The notes beneath the pieces were generated by a model. It did no database searches. It saw only the letters and a program-made list of their open reading frames with translations, and was not told the origin of the DNA. This document shows, piece by piece, positions 1 to 11,929 of a stretch of DNA of 64,000 nt; within the stretch, counting starts at the first letter, position 1, and each line of letters begins with the position of its first letter. Source of the DNA: Morella rubra (Eukaryota > Streptophyta > Magnoliopsida > Fagales > Myricaceae); assembly GCA_003952965.2 (NCBI GenBank), contig RXIC02000471.1:147438-211437 (forward strand). Reading direction: 5' to 3'. Made by a program: the position numbers and the translations under genes.

Positions 1-337
1 TTCTCCAGATCTTCCTTCTAGTTCGTCCCGGTTTACCCTCTTGTATTCAAGAATCTTTGCGGGTTGTAGCAGCATTCTTCCTTCCTCATCAAAGGAAGGC
101 AATTCGTCTACAATCAGGCTAGGATCCCAACTCGTCTCTTGAGGAGAGACACATGAAACACCGGGTGGAGTCTTGAGGTTGGTGGCAATTCCAGACGATA
201 TGCAACTTCTCCACCCGGGCAGCCACCTTGAAGGCCCATAGTACCTCTTCTCGAGCTTGTGGCTTGCCTTTCTCTTCATGGTCTTTTGCCCATATGGTTG
301 AAGCTTCAAGTAAACAAAGTCCCGGGCTCAAATTCTT

Positions 338-1080
338 CTAGTCTCCTCCCTTTGTCATAATATTCTTCATGCTTGATTGAGCCTTCTTAAGCTCTCTTTT
401 CACCTTAGCTAGGATCTCGTCTGGGTGATCAATGCTTCCTCCACCTCTGCACTTCTTAGCCGTGCCCTTCTCATAAGTAACCAAAGTAGGAGGCTTCCTC
501 CCATACACAACTTCAAATGGGCTAAGTGTGATGGAAGAGTGGTACGTGGTATTATACCAATACTCCGCCCATGACATGTACTCCATCCACCTTGCTTGTT
601 CATCGTGGCAATAGCATCGCAAGTATTGCTCTAACGTACGGTTGACCACCTCCGTTTGGCCATCGGTCTGCGGGTGGTATGAAGAACTTGTCTTCATTTT
701 GCTCCTTGTAGTGCAAACACTTCCTTCCAAAAGAGCTCATGAACACCCGATCCGGTCCGTCACTATGGTTCTAGGGAAACCATGGAGCTTCACCACGTTA
801 TCCACAAAGCCTTAGCCACACTCTTCATAGTAAATGGGTGCTTAAGGGGTATGAAGTGAGCATACTTACTTAAGCGATCGACCACCACTAAAATCACTTC
901 GTACCTTGACTTGTGGGCAGCCTTCCACAAAATCCATGGACAGGTCTTCCCATATAGCTTCCGGTATGGGCAAGGGTTGCAAGAGACCCGTAGGGGCCCT
1001 CGTATCATGTTTGGCCTTTTGACATACGTCACATTCAGCCACCCACTTCTTCACGCTACTCTTTAGGCCCTCCCAATAGA
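338..1080 (-). mobile_element. Integrase region of the chromovirus element
   Basis: Minus-strand translations contain the integrase core context YHPQTDGQTEVVNRTLEQYL followed by the FEVVYGRKPP motif, and further right the zinc-binding HHCC-type region and the [13 protein letters not shown] start of the catalytic core. These are typical of plant Ty3/gypsy chromoviruses. It is part of a broken element. Confidence 0.85.
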
Positions 1081-1099
1081 AGAAATGCTTGACCCTCAT

Positions 1100-2750
1100 A
1101 TAGGTCCTAAGCCACCCCGAATGACCACCTTCTTTGCTATGGTGGAAGTGAGTGAGAATCTCCTTCCTCAAGTTTGGCACGTCGGGCACATAGACATAGG
1201 ACTTGTAGTAGATAAGCCCATCCCGCAATTTGAATCCGGTCACCCCATCACATGGGCTCTCAAGCTTCTCTATGATCTCTTGAGACCTCGCATCCAACTC
1301 CACGGCCTCTCTAAGCTTGTCCCATATCCTCCATTCAGCTCCACTCAAGGCACTAAGTTCGGCCTCATCTTCATAAAGAGTCCACATCATTGGACTTCCT
1401 TCCTTCCTTGATAAAGCATCAGCCACTTTATTCTCCTTGCCGGGCTGATATACAATGTCATACTCGAATCCCAAAAGCTTCACAAGAAACTTTTGCTGCT
1501 CGGGCGTCACGATCTTTTGCTCTAGCAAGTGTCTTAATGCTTGTTGATCGGTCACGATAGTGAACTTCCTTCCCAAGAGGTAAGGTCTCCACACTTTCAC
1601 CGCATGCACGACCGCCAACATTTCTCTTGCATAAGTGCTCCATGCTTCTTTATTGGCCTTTCTTGAGCTAGTACCGCCCCAATCCCTTCTCCACTTGCAT
1701 CCGTATACACTTCAAATGGTTTCTTGAAGTCGGCAAGGCCAAGACGGGTGTCTTGGTCATGGCTCTCTTCAAGTCCTCGAAAGCTCTCTCCCCTCTTCCC
1801 ATCAAGCCAGCATCAAGGATTTCCGCATAGCAACAGGCCCCAAGGAATCCTCGCAAGGCCGACACGTTCTTGGGTAAGGGCCAATCCACCATAGCTTCCA
1901 CCTTTCGCTGGTCTACCTTCACTCCTTGGCCCGAGATGATGTGGCCAAGGTACTCCAGCTCTTCTTGCATAAAGGCACATTTGGAAGCCTTGATGAAGAA
2001 GTGGTGCTCCTTCAAGATCACCAACACTCGCTCCAACTGCTCCAAGTGTTCCTCCACAGTCTTCGAGTACACCAAGATGTCATCGAAAAATACCAACACA
2101 AACTTTCTCAAGAACGGCTTGAATATGGCATTCATAGCCGCTTGGAAGGTCGAGGGGCATTACATAGCCCAAAAGGCATCACTAGGTACTCATAATGGCC
2201 GGAATGAGTCCTAAATGCCGTCTTGTGAATGTCTTCCTCCTTCATCCGGATTTGATGGTACCCGGCCCTTAAGTCTAGCTTGGTGAACACATGAGCCCCA
2301 TGCAACTCATCAAGCATCTCATCCACCGTAGGTATGGGAAATCTATCCCTCACCGTTGCTTCATTCAGTGCTCGGTAGTCGGTGCAAAAGCGCCAACTTC
2401 CATCTTTCTTCCTCACAAGCAACACCGGCGATGAAAAGGGACTAGTGCTTGGTCGAATCAGCCACTAGCCAACATCTCCTCCACTTGTCTTTCGATCTCT
2501 CCCTTTTGAAAATGAGCATACCGGTATGGTGGCACATTCACCGGCTTACTCGCATCTTTCAACACAATGCGATGATCAAATCTCTCCTTGGTGGCAACGT
2601 GGTAGGTACCTCCAATACTTCCTTGTCTTTCCAAACCGACCTCACACCTTGGGGCAGCTCCTCATTCCATCACTATGCTTCTCTCTTGCTCAGCATCTCC
2701 TCGGTTTTGGCCCATCACTATGGCGAAGCAATGAGCCCCACCCTTGCATA
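1100..2750 (-). mobile_element. Reverse transcriptase-RNase H region of the chromovirus element
   Basis: Reverse transcriptase motifs are clear on the minus strand: [32 protein letters not shown], the [10 protein letters not shown] segment, and the catalytic VFFDDILVYS. The RNase H end with FTIVTDQQALRHLLEQK follows to the left. The order (reverse transcriptase, RNase H, integrase) is that of Ty3/gypsy. It is part of a broken element. Confidence 0.88.
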
Positions 2751-3189
2751 GCTTCTCGAACATATTGGCCTCGCAAGGCCTTGGCTCTTTTGATGCTAAG
2801 CTGTCCACGTCCTCTTCTTCCCTCCAAGCTTGAACTCCATAGTCATCTTCTCGTAGTCTGTGACAACCTTTGAATGCCTCTTAGCCATGCATTGCCCAAG
2901 ACCACATCTAGCCCCACCAAAGAGAGTACATGAAGATCAGCCACTATACGGACGCCTTGGACATTCATCTTCACGGCTCTCACCACCATTCGCATCTTAA
3001 CTTTTCACCATTTGCCACCTTTACATCGAATGGTTCTACTTCTTCTCCATGCAATCCCACCTTAGAAAGGATGCGGGAATTGATGAAGTTGTGGGTAGAC
3101 CCACTATCCACCAACAATGTTACTTCATGCTTACCACCCAAGCCATAAGTCGCATGGTCAAGGGCTTTTGTACCCCGGACATGGCATTG

Positions 3190-4500
3190 AGGCTCAACTC
3201 GGCCTCCTCACTTTCCTCATCGCTAGAGGACTCCACCTGCTCGGGCTCTCTTCACTTGTCTCCCCCACATGCTCCTCCTCTTCATCGATCATACACATGA
3301 CCTTGGCTTTCTTGCATTGGTGATCCCGACTCCACTTTTCACCACATTTGAAGCATAAGCCCTTCTTAATGTATTCATCAAGCTCCTCACGACTAAGCTT
3401 CTTGACTTCCTTCCCTTTGCTCCTTGAATCTCCCGTAGTCACCTCCTTTCCCTTCCAAGACCCCGTGGAATACAAGGGTTTAGAAGCCTTGTTAGCCACT
3501 TGGTCTTGACATGCTTTTTCTCGAAATGGTGACTATCTTCAAGGATTTCAGCCATCCTCATTGCTCTTGTAGCCTAGTGGGCTGCTTCAACTTGAGCTCC
3601 TTGGCATCCATGGCTTTAGCCCATCCACAAAGGTGCCGATAGTGCCTCCTCGACCAACCCCTCACTAAAGTTTGGAGTTGTCTTACAGCTTGGCTAGTTG
3701 GCCATGATGGTTGATAATGGGCGAGGGCCCGAAATTGCATAAGCAGCTCCCTCTCGAATGCCGTCCACCCGAGCCTTCTTCCTTCCTTCTCATATTGGGC
3801 CCGAATCCATCTCCACCATTTGCTTGCCTTCCCATCAAGGAAGAAACATGCCGTGGCTACTCTCTCCGCCCTTGGTACTTCATAGACATGAAAATAGTGG
3901 TCCGCCTTATCGAGCCACTCATGAGGGTCACCACCATTGAACTTAGGAAAGTCAATCTTTGGTCTCCTTGGTCCTCGGTTGTTAAACTTTCCATCATAAT
4001 TAATCCGATGTCATAGTCTATGTGGCCTTCTAGGTCCTCGGTTAAACCGGTCATAAACCGGTCCTCGGTGGTTATTCCCTTCCTCTTCATCATAGTAGTT
4101 GTGGCCTCTTGGCGGTATCTCATGTCTTCTAGCATCTCGGCCATAGGGCATTTCCTCCCCATACCGACTCCCACCGAATCTTTCCTCCGTCTTGCATGGT
4201 CTACATGGTTATCGCTTCATGATTGGACTCCTCCTCACGTAGCCACCTCTCCACTACCTCGTGCTCATTCTCCACACGTCCAGCCAATCTAAGAGTTGCC
4301 GGTCTAGGCTCTCCTCTTGTGGACTCAGAAACTTGAGTTTCTCTCCCATCAACGAGATGCATCTTCTCTCCTATTCCACCCTTGGGGTTGTACATGGTTG
4401 CCCCCTTGGCTCTCCTCCAAGTCTTGCCAATACGGCTTGCAAGTCTTGCCTCATGCCTTCCACCGCTCTCATGTTCTCTTCAGCTAGCATTAGTGACTAA
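3190..4500 (-). mobile_element. Gag region with zinc knuckle of the chromovirus element
   Basis: The minus strand encodes a CCHC knuckle (CFKCGEKWSRDHQCKKAK) near 3320-3370, followed by an acidic stretch, and gag-like sequence to the right of it. This knuckle form is common in plant chromoviruses. It is part of a broken element. Confidence 0.75.
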
Positions 4501-4748
4501 GTGATGGCTCCTTGCATGTGAGCCATGGTAGTGGTAGTCTCCTCCATCTTCTCCTTCATCCAAAGAGAGGATGACTCCAAAGCTTCAAAACGGTCTCGGT
4601 TGGATGGAAAAGTACTTGATCCGGCCTCCATTGGAATATGGCTGCAACAACAAGTCCGACCTTGGGTTCTCTCCAAAAGAAGATCGAACCCCTCCTGACC
4701 AACAAATGCTCGTGTCTACTTCTCCAACTCTCAATGAAAGCACCAAAT

Positions 4749-5702
4749 TGTTAGGGTCCCCGGTCAAGGACTCCAAAACAAGCACCAACTTTCTCCCGTA
4801 AGTGATCTCTTCAATACCACACGATCGATCCCGATCCTCAACCACACGATCCTCCAACCAATGAAAGTAACACACGAGCAATAAATAGGATCTAACACTC
4901 CGAGAATGAAGAATACCTCACTGTTATGATAAAAGAACGTGGTCTAAGGATTATTAGTCCTTCGAACCACAAGAACAAGAACAATCCCGATCAAGGGTTA
5001 TTAGCCCAAGAACGGTACCCAAACTAGGTTATTAGCCTAGAATGAATCCCAAGCAAGGTTATAGCCTGACACTTAGCATATACGTGCCTATGCTCGGCCA
5101 AAACACTCAAAGCTCTCAGCTCCCAAGACTCTACTTTCTGATATGATTACTAATGCACCTAAGGGTGTTTATATAGGCATCCTTAGGTGCTTACAAACCC
5201 TAATGGAAATCAATCAAATCTAAATCAAATCACCGATTCTAGGAATTAATTCCTAGAATCAAGTAGATTTGATATACATGCCTAAAACACCAACTCAAAA
5301 AGGAAAGATAATATTCTAGACTTTCGGAGAAACGTCCGAATCTAGAAGATATGATTCATCGTATCGTTTCTGGAAAGGAAAGCAATCATCGGCGATCTTT
5401 CCATATCAAAGCGTGGTCGCGCTGCATGTTCGCTCTGAACTGGTCTTGGAGCTGTCCTGATCGGTCTGCGACTGCTGGTCGGCATGCCGGCCTGAGTATT
5501 GCTGGGCTCCTGGTCGGTCAGCACGCCTGGGCTGTCCTAGTCGGTCAGTCTTCCTTGCCCCTGGTCGATCAATCTTCTTGGTCGGTCGGTCGGCCTGCCC
5601 TGATGATCGGGAGCGCACTGGTTGGTCACTGGCGTCTCCTCTTTACCCCTCATCTTCCCACTCATGGTAGTCCAGGCCTGATCTTCACTGGGGATCCTGT
5701 CA
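4749..5702 (-). repeat. LTR (5' LTR) of the chromovirus element
   Basis: 954 bp with TG...CA ends, directly to the right of the primer-binding-site-like TTGGTGCTTTCATTGAGAG (minus strand). It is homologous over its whole length, in inverted orientation, to the solo LTR at 10628-11681. The outer third is rich in short GGTCGGTC-type repeats, which probably explains the length difference between the two copies. Confidence 0.85.
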
Positions 5703-6160
5703 GATTTCTTGAGCACGACCTGTCCGACCTCAACTGGGACGATCACCTCTCGAGAAGCGAAGCGGGTACCCCACTGACTGAACAGTCTAACGAAGCTCAA
5801 GGTGGCGAAGACCTTTCCATAGGGGAAGTTTTTGTCGGGGTGTCGGCTTCAGATCAGGCTGTGGGGGCACGTACAAGCGAGCATGTCCTTGTTACAGAGA
5901 GCACGACCAGCAAGGTCCCTGGCATTACACAGAGCGGTGCGAATCCTGTCTTGGGACAACCAAGTGAAGCGAAGATTGGATCTAACATTCTGCTCCAGAC
6001 CAGGGAGGACGAGGATTTGACAACGGCTAGGCATATGGAGGTGCCCTGACAGTTTCTTTTTTTTTTTGTAACTTGTGGACTCGTTTTGTGCACACCATGA
6101 CCGCTTGAATGAAGTGGACAACTTTTTTTTTTTTTGCATTGTTTTTGAAATAGAAGCTTC
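5703..6160. other. Tail region of the Tat-like element, no clear gene
   Basis: This lies between the chromovirus LTR and the tandem repeats. A plus-strand open frame crosses from the LTR to 6049, opposite to the element's own genes. Some Tat elements carry an antisense reading frame at this place, so it may be a relic of one, but no domain was recognised. Confidence 0.35.
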
Positions 6161-6780
6161 CTAGATCATTCTAGTGGGTAAGCGAGAGCATGGTATAAAT
6201 TTCCTCTGCCTGGATCCTGTCTAGAGCGGGGTACTCGGGGGACCAACCATTTTTGTCTAGAGTTTTGGCGTGTCATAGTATGGGAGCGAGTCCTTCCCTC
6301 GGACAGTGTCCTGAGCCGTCCCTCGGGTGCCAAGGCACCATACTTAATCTTCCGCAGGGACGATGTCTTGAGCGGGTAATCGGGGTGCCGTAGCATAGGA
6401 GCTGGGCTACCGCTTGGACTGTATCCTGAGTGGGCACTCGGGGTGCCGTGGCACCATACTTAATCTTCCGCTGGGATGGTGTCCTGAGCGGGTAATCGGG
6501 GTGCCGTAGCACAGAAGCTGGGCTACTGCTTGGATTGTATCCTGAGCGGGGTGTCGTGGCACCATACGGGGTGTCGTGGCACCATACTTAATCTTCCGCT
6601 GGGACGGTGTACTGAGCGGGTAATCGGGGTGCCGTAGCACATGAATTGACAATGCTTAAATATAAACGAAATGTTGAGAGCGGGTAATCGGGGTGCCGTA
6701 GCACATGAATTGACAATGCTTAAATATAAACGAAATGTTCAATTCTATAAGATTAAGGTTCAAAATACCGATCTAATGAA
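6160..6780. repeat. GC-rich tandem repeats in the 3' tail of the Tat-like element
   Basis: Degenerate units carry the phrases GCGGGTAATCGGGGTGCCGT and TTAATCTTCCGC, separated by roughly 110-130 bp, ending in a nearly exact duplication of about 64 bp (about 6619-6745). Tandem repeats in this position are a known trait of Tat-group elements. Confidence 0.8.
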
Positions 6781-6929
6781 CAATTAAAACGAAAGGGGAG
6801 TCTTATCTGGTTAGCTTACTGGTAATACTTCTTCAGGTGAGCCATGTTCCAAGGGTGGGGAAGGCGTCGGCCATGTAAATCTTCTAAGCGGCAGGTTTCG
6901 GGTGGAATGATTTCCACTATTTTGTACGG

Positions 6930-8080
6930 TCATTCCCATTTGGCGTGGAGTTTTCCTTCCGCTGGGTCTACCATGGGGGAAATATTCTTACGGAGGACTA
7001 GGTTTCCCACCTTACATGTTTTGGCTTTAACCCTGGCGTTGTAATACTTTTCTATTCGGCGTTGATAATTGTGGTTCCTCATGTGTGCTGCTTCTCTGGT
7101 TTCTTCCAGCAAGTCGAGGTTGGTTCTTCTCTCGTCCTCATTCTTCTCGGGGTCATAACTACTCACCTGATAAGTATGGATGCCCATCTCCACTGGGATC
7201 ATGGCTTCCGCGCCGTAAGTCAGGCAAAATGGTGTTTCGCCCGTTGGTGTTCGCGCTGTCGTCCTATATGCCCATAAGACCTTTGGCACTTCCTCTGCCT
7301 ATGCTCCCTTCTTGCTGTCCAGCTTCGTTTTAATCATGTTGACTATGGTACGATTGGTGACTTCAACCTGTCCATTGGCCTGTGGGTATGCCGGGGAAGA
7401 TAAGTGTTGCTTGATGTCGAGCTCTTCGCAAAACTACTTGAACCGGATGGTTGTCAAATTGCCTGCCGTTGTCTGAAATTATCACCCGGGGTATGCCAAA
7501 ACGGCAGATGATGGATGTCCAGACGAATCACCGGATTTTTTCTTCTGTGATGGACGCCAGTGGTTGAGCCTCTACCCATTTAGTGAAGTAATCGATAGCA
7601 ACCACCAGAAATTTCACCTGCCCTTTGCCCATGGGAAACGGACCAACAATATCAATTCTCCATTGATCGAACGGCCATGGGGTACTGACTAGGGTCATAT
7701 TTTGCGCTGGCAGGTGCTGCATGTTCGTGTGCCTCTGACATTAATCACAACTCTTTACCATTGTTATTGAGTCTTTGAGGATGGTCGGCCAATAGTACCT
7801 TACTCGGAGGGCCTTGTTGGAGAGGGATCCCTGTCCGAGTGATTTCCATATACTCCTTCATGGATTTCGCGCAGGACCTGCTCGGCCTCGGGGAGGCCTA
7901 AGCACCGAAGCAACGATCGTGAAAAGCTTTTCTTGTAGAGGACTCCTACTTGTAGTGTATACCGAGCAGCTCGCAATCGCAGTTTTCGGGCATCCTCCTT
8001 GTCAGCTGGGACCTTTCCCGTGAGAAGGAACCAGGTAATCGGGCCGCCCTGCCAATCGGCTTCTGTTATTTGGTACACCG
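6930..8080 (-). mobile_element. Integrase region of the Tat-like element
   Basis: The minus strand encodes the WAYRTTARTPTGETPFCLTYG segment, a hallmark of the integrase C-terminal half in this group, and further right WPFDQWRIDIVGPFPMGKGQ, the start of the catalytic core. It is part of a broken element. Confidence 0.85.
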
Positions 8081-8249
8081 AGTGTTCGTAGGCTAGGGTG
8101 TCCGCTTGGATATTTTCCTCCCTTGGTATCTGCTCTATTGCGAATTTTTTAAACTTGCCTCTGAGCTCCTGAACCCGAGAGAGATACTCAATCTTACTGT
8201 CTTTTGAAGCAAACTAGCCCGTCACCTGTTCGACCACCAACTGAGAATC

Positions 8250-9829
8250 ACTGCGGATGATGATGCTGTCTGCCCCCATGAAGTGTGCAAATGCTGATAC
8301 CGGCTAAAACGGCCTCGTAATCTACTTCGTTGTTTGTTGCCCGAAACTCAAAGCGAATGGCGTATTCTAGTTCCATGGCGTCTGGGGAGGTCAACACTAT
8401 GCCCGCGCCGCTAGCCCATTTGTTGGTTGAACTGTCAGCATGGGCAATTAAGGTGCATTTGGCTCGGGGGGCCGGTGCTTCGGGGATGGAATCGACTGCG
8501 GGATCGGGCGCGTCAATAGCTTCATCCATTTCCACTAAGAAATCTGCTATTGTCTGGCCTTGGATCTGCGGCGAGGATGGTATTGGATGTCAAATTCACT
8601 TAACTCAACTGCACACTGCAACAAACGTCCTGACGCTTCGACGTTCTGCAAGGTTTTCTTCAAGGGCTGGTTCGTGAGGACGACCACGGTGTGTGCCTGG
8701 AAATATGGCCTGAGCTTTCGGGCTGTTATCAACAACGCGAATGTAGCACGATCGAGTGGTGAGTATCTCTCCTCAGCTCCACGTAGGGCGCGACTTACGT
8801 AATAGACTGGCTGCTGGACTCTGTCTTCATCTTGCAGCAGCACCGTGCTGACTGCTTTGGTACTGACAGCAAGATACAGGTATAGCGCGTCGCCTCGTAC
8901 CGGTCTATTGAGCAATAATGGGTTACGTAGATAAGTCTTCAATTGTTCGAATGCCGTAGCACAGTCTGATTTCCATTCAAAGCTGCTGAGAGGGTTTCAA
9001 AGAACGGAAGACACTTGTCTGTCGATCGGGAGATGCATCGACTCAGGGAAATGATCTTGCCTATTAGCCGCTGCACTTCCTGCTTAGTGCTCGGTGGTTT
9101 GAGTCGTAAAATGGCTTGAATCTTTTCTGGATTGGCTTCGATGCCCCTGTGCGAGACGAGGAAACCTAGAAACTTCCCCGACGAAATTCCGAAAGCACAT
9201 TTGGTCAGGTTTAGCTTTATATGGTAATGATAAAGGGAGTTGAAGGTTTCTTCTAGGTCTGTTAAATGAGCATTGGCGCGTAGAATTTTTACCAACATAT
9301 CATCGACATACACTTCTATATTCCGCCCTATCTGATTTTTGAACATGTGGTTGACCAGTCGTTGGTAGGTGGTACTGGCATTCTTCAATCCGAATGGCAT
9401 TACTTTGTAGCAATAGAGCCCTCGATCGGTCACAAATGACGTCTTTTCCTGATCGGGAACTGCCATGCCGATCTGGTTATATCCCGAAAAGGCATCCAAG
9501 ATTGACAGGAGTTCGTGCTCGGCAGTCGAATCCACCAACAAATCAATCCGGGGTAGGGGAAAGCTGTCTTTAGGGCATGCCTAATTGAGGTCTTTTAAGT
9601 CGACACACATTCTCCACTTGCCATTGCTCTTTTTTACCATGACAATGTTAGAAAGCCAGTCTGGGTATTGCATTTCCCTGATGAATCTTGCAGCCATAAG
9701 CTTGTCGACCTCCTCAGCAATAGCCTGGTTGCGTTCAGAAGTGAACGTCCTGCGTCTTTGTCTGACTGGCTTGGTGTTCGACATTACGTTGAGTCGATGT
9801 GTAATCACGTCTGGGCTAATGCCTTCCAT
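8250..9829 (-). mobile_element. Reverse transcriptase-RNase H region of the Tat-like element
   Basis: The minus strand encodes WRMCVDLKDLN, LLSILDAFSGYNQIGM, VMPFGLKNAS and the catalytic EVYVDDMLVK segment. To the left are the RNase H pieces LYLYLAVSTKAVSTVLLQ and the second, plant-specific type RNase H segment around 8250-8535. A second RNase H domain after the first is expected in the Tat group. It is part of a broken element. Confidence 0.86.
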
Positions 9830-9928
9830 GTCTGCATGCGACCAAGCAAAGCTTGTCTTGTGGGCCGCGAGGAATTCAATCAGCTCGTCTCTAAGCTCTC
9901 CTTATAAGTTGGCGCTTATTTTTACCGT

Positions 9929-10528
9929 TTAGTCGAGGCCAAGAGATACGTCTTCTAACCTCTCTGCCACTCTAGGTCTCTGTCTTTCATCTGGATCTTC
10001 TATGAGCTCGGCTGATGAATCCATGTTTAGAACGTCGTGGTCGATCTGAGTGACCATCTGGCATGATGCTAAGCCATCCTGATATTTTAAAGCAGCGTAG
10101 TAGCATCCCCGAGCGGCGCGTTGGTCTCCTTTCACTACACCCGTGCCTTTGGGGGTAGGGAATTTGATTGCAAGATGGTAGATGGAAGAAACTGCTCGTA
10201 AAGCGGCTAGCATGGATCTTCCAATAATTGCGTTGTACGTTGACGGCTTGTCGACCACCAGGAACTCGACGAGGGTGGTGGCTGAGGTAGGGTGATCTCC
10301 CATGGTAAGAGGAAGTGTTACAGTACCCACCGGGTTGACCCTGTCCCCCGCAAACTCGAACAGGTCATTTGAGCATTGGCAAAGGGAGGAACCATCCACG
10401 CCCAGCTGGTTGTAAGCTTTCGAGAACAAGATATCGGCCGAGCTACCATTGTCTACCAGAACCCGGTGAACTGTGAAGTTGACTATCATGACGGAGATTA
10501 CGATGGCATCATTATGCAGTTGAATCAA
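9929..10528 (-). mobile_element. Protease region of the Tat-like element
   Basis: The minus-strand translation includes HRVLVDNGSSADILFSKAYN, the aspartic protease active-site context of this group, followed by YNAIIGRSMLAALRAVSS. The solo LTR at 10628-11681 separates it from gag. Confidence 0.85.
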
Positions 10529-10627
10529 TCCTGTTGCGTCGGCTTCAGTGAAAGTGATGAGGTTGTTGTCTAATCGAGACTTCTTATAGTGTTGCTCTGC
10601 CAGAAAGACTTGTTGATGCTGAGCTTC

Positions 10628-11681
10628 TGACAGGATCCTTAGTGAAGACCTCCCTGACTACCACGAGTGGGAAGATGGCAAGATGAGGCAAGAGGCAGGC
10701 GCCAGTGACCGACCAGTGTGCTCCCTACCGCCTCAGCGGCGCACGCCGACCGACCAGACAGCCAAAGTCGGTTGATCGATCAGGGCCGGCCAGGAAGACT
10801 GACTGACCAGAGCATGCCGACCAGATCTAGGACAGTACTGACCGACCAGGGCCAGCCAAATCAGCCGACCGACCAGGACAGCCCAGGCGTGCTGACCGAC
10901 CAGGAGCCCAACGATACTTATGCCCGGCATGCCAACCAGCCAGTCGTAGATAGATCAGGACCAGCTCAAGACCTGCTCGGAGCGTAGTGGCAGCGCGACC
11001 ACGCTTTTTATGGAAATATCTTCCGTGATTGGTTTCATTCCTTGAAGCGATACGATGAATCATATCTTCTAGATTCGGGCGTTTCTCTGAAAGTCTAGAA
11101 TATTATCTTTCCTTGTTGAGTTCGGTTTATTAGGCATGTTAATAATCAAATCTACTTGATCAACGAGATTGAATTCCTAAAGATCAGTGATTTGATCTAG
11201 TTTTGAGTTGATTCATTAGGGTTTGTAAGCACCTAAGGATGTCTATATAAACACCCTTAGGTGCATTAGTGTTGGGCATTCAGAAGAATATCGAGAATAG
11301 TAGAGTCTTGGAGAGCCTGAGTGCTTTCGGGGAGTGTTTTGGCCGAGCATAGGCACGTATATGCTAAGTCGGTGTCAGGGCTAATAACTTTGTCGCTTGG
11401 GATTCATTCTAAGCTAATAACCTAGTTTGGGTACCCGTTCTTGGGCTAATTAACCCTTGATCGGGATTGTTCTTGTTTCTTGTGGTTCGAAGGACTAATA
11501 ATCCTTAGACCACGTTTTTTTTATCATAACAGTGAGGTATTTTCATTCTTGTGTGTTAGATCCTATTATTACGCTCATGTGTTACTTTCATTGGTTGGGA
11601 GGATCGTTGTGGTATTGGAGTAGATCGGGTACGGGGGAAAATTGGTGCTTGTTTTGGAGTCCTTGACCGGGGTTCCTAACA
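10628..11681 (+). repeat. Solo LTR of the chromovirus family, inserted in the Tat-like element
   Basis: 1054 bp with TGACAGG...CTAACA ends, homologous to the LTR at 4749-5702 but in opposite orientation. It is flanked on both sides by the exact 5-bp direct repeat GCTTC (10623-10627 and 11682-11686), as expected for a target-site duplication of a Ty3/gypsy element. No internal element sequence is present, so it is a solo LTR left by LTR-LTR recombination. Confidence 0.92.
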
Positions 11682-11929
11682 GCTTCGCGCATGTAGTGCT
11701 TCTGGGCTCTCTTGCTGTGGCTTTTTAGACAAGGTCCACCTATTATAGTTCAGACCTCTCCCCTATGTGGGGGTGGTGGAAGAGGTATGTTATCAAGGCC
11801 TCCTTGGTCATTCGTCAGTGGATGCTCTCGTTGGGGACTTCTTCCCCGACCTTGTCTACGGGTTCTTCCGAGGTGAGGAGCGCCATGCTCCAGGATGAAA
11901 CGGCAGAGTTTGCCCTCCTGTAATAGATA

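Larger units (their letters stand above)
1..5702 (-). mobile_element. Ty3/gypsy LTR retrotransposon, chromovirus type, partial
   Basis: Minus-strand element running off the left edge. Parts seen from right to left: LTR 4749-5702 (TGTTAG...TGTCA ends on the plus strand), a primer-binding-site-like stretch just left of 4749, gag with a CCHC zinc knuckle (about 3190-4500), protease and reverse transcriptase (about 1670-2750), RNase H (about 1100-1660), integrase (about 340-1080), and a chromodomain-like segment (about 1-130, with PAKILEYKRVNRDELEG on the minus strand). The chromodomain after integrase marks a chromovirus. The second LTR is outside the window. The element is broken, with several interruptions of its reading frames. 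It probably lies inside the neighbouring Tat-like element, because sequence resembling the end region of that element starts directly at 5703. It is a fossil and not recent, judging from the divergence between its LTR and the related solo LTR at 10628-11681. Confidence 0.88.

Noticed and set aside
5351-6049. A 232-codon plus-strand frame
   Set aside because: Its first half is LTR sequence read backwards, so it is not a gene as a whole. Only the part beyond 5703 might be an antisense relic.
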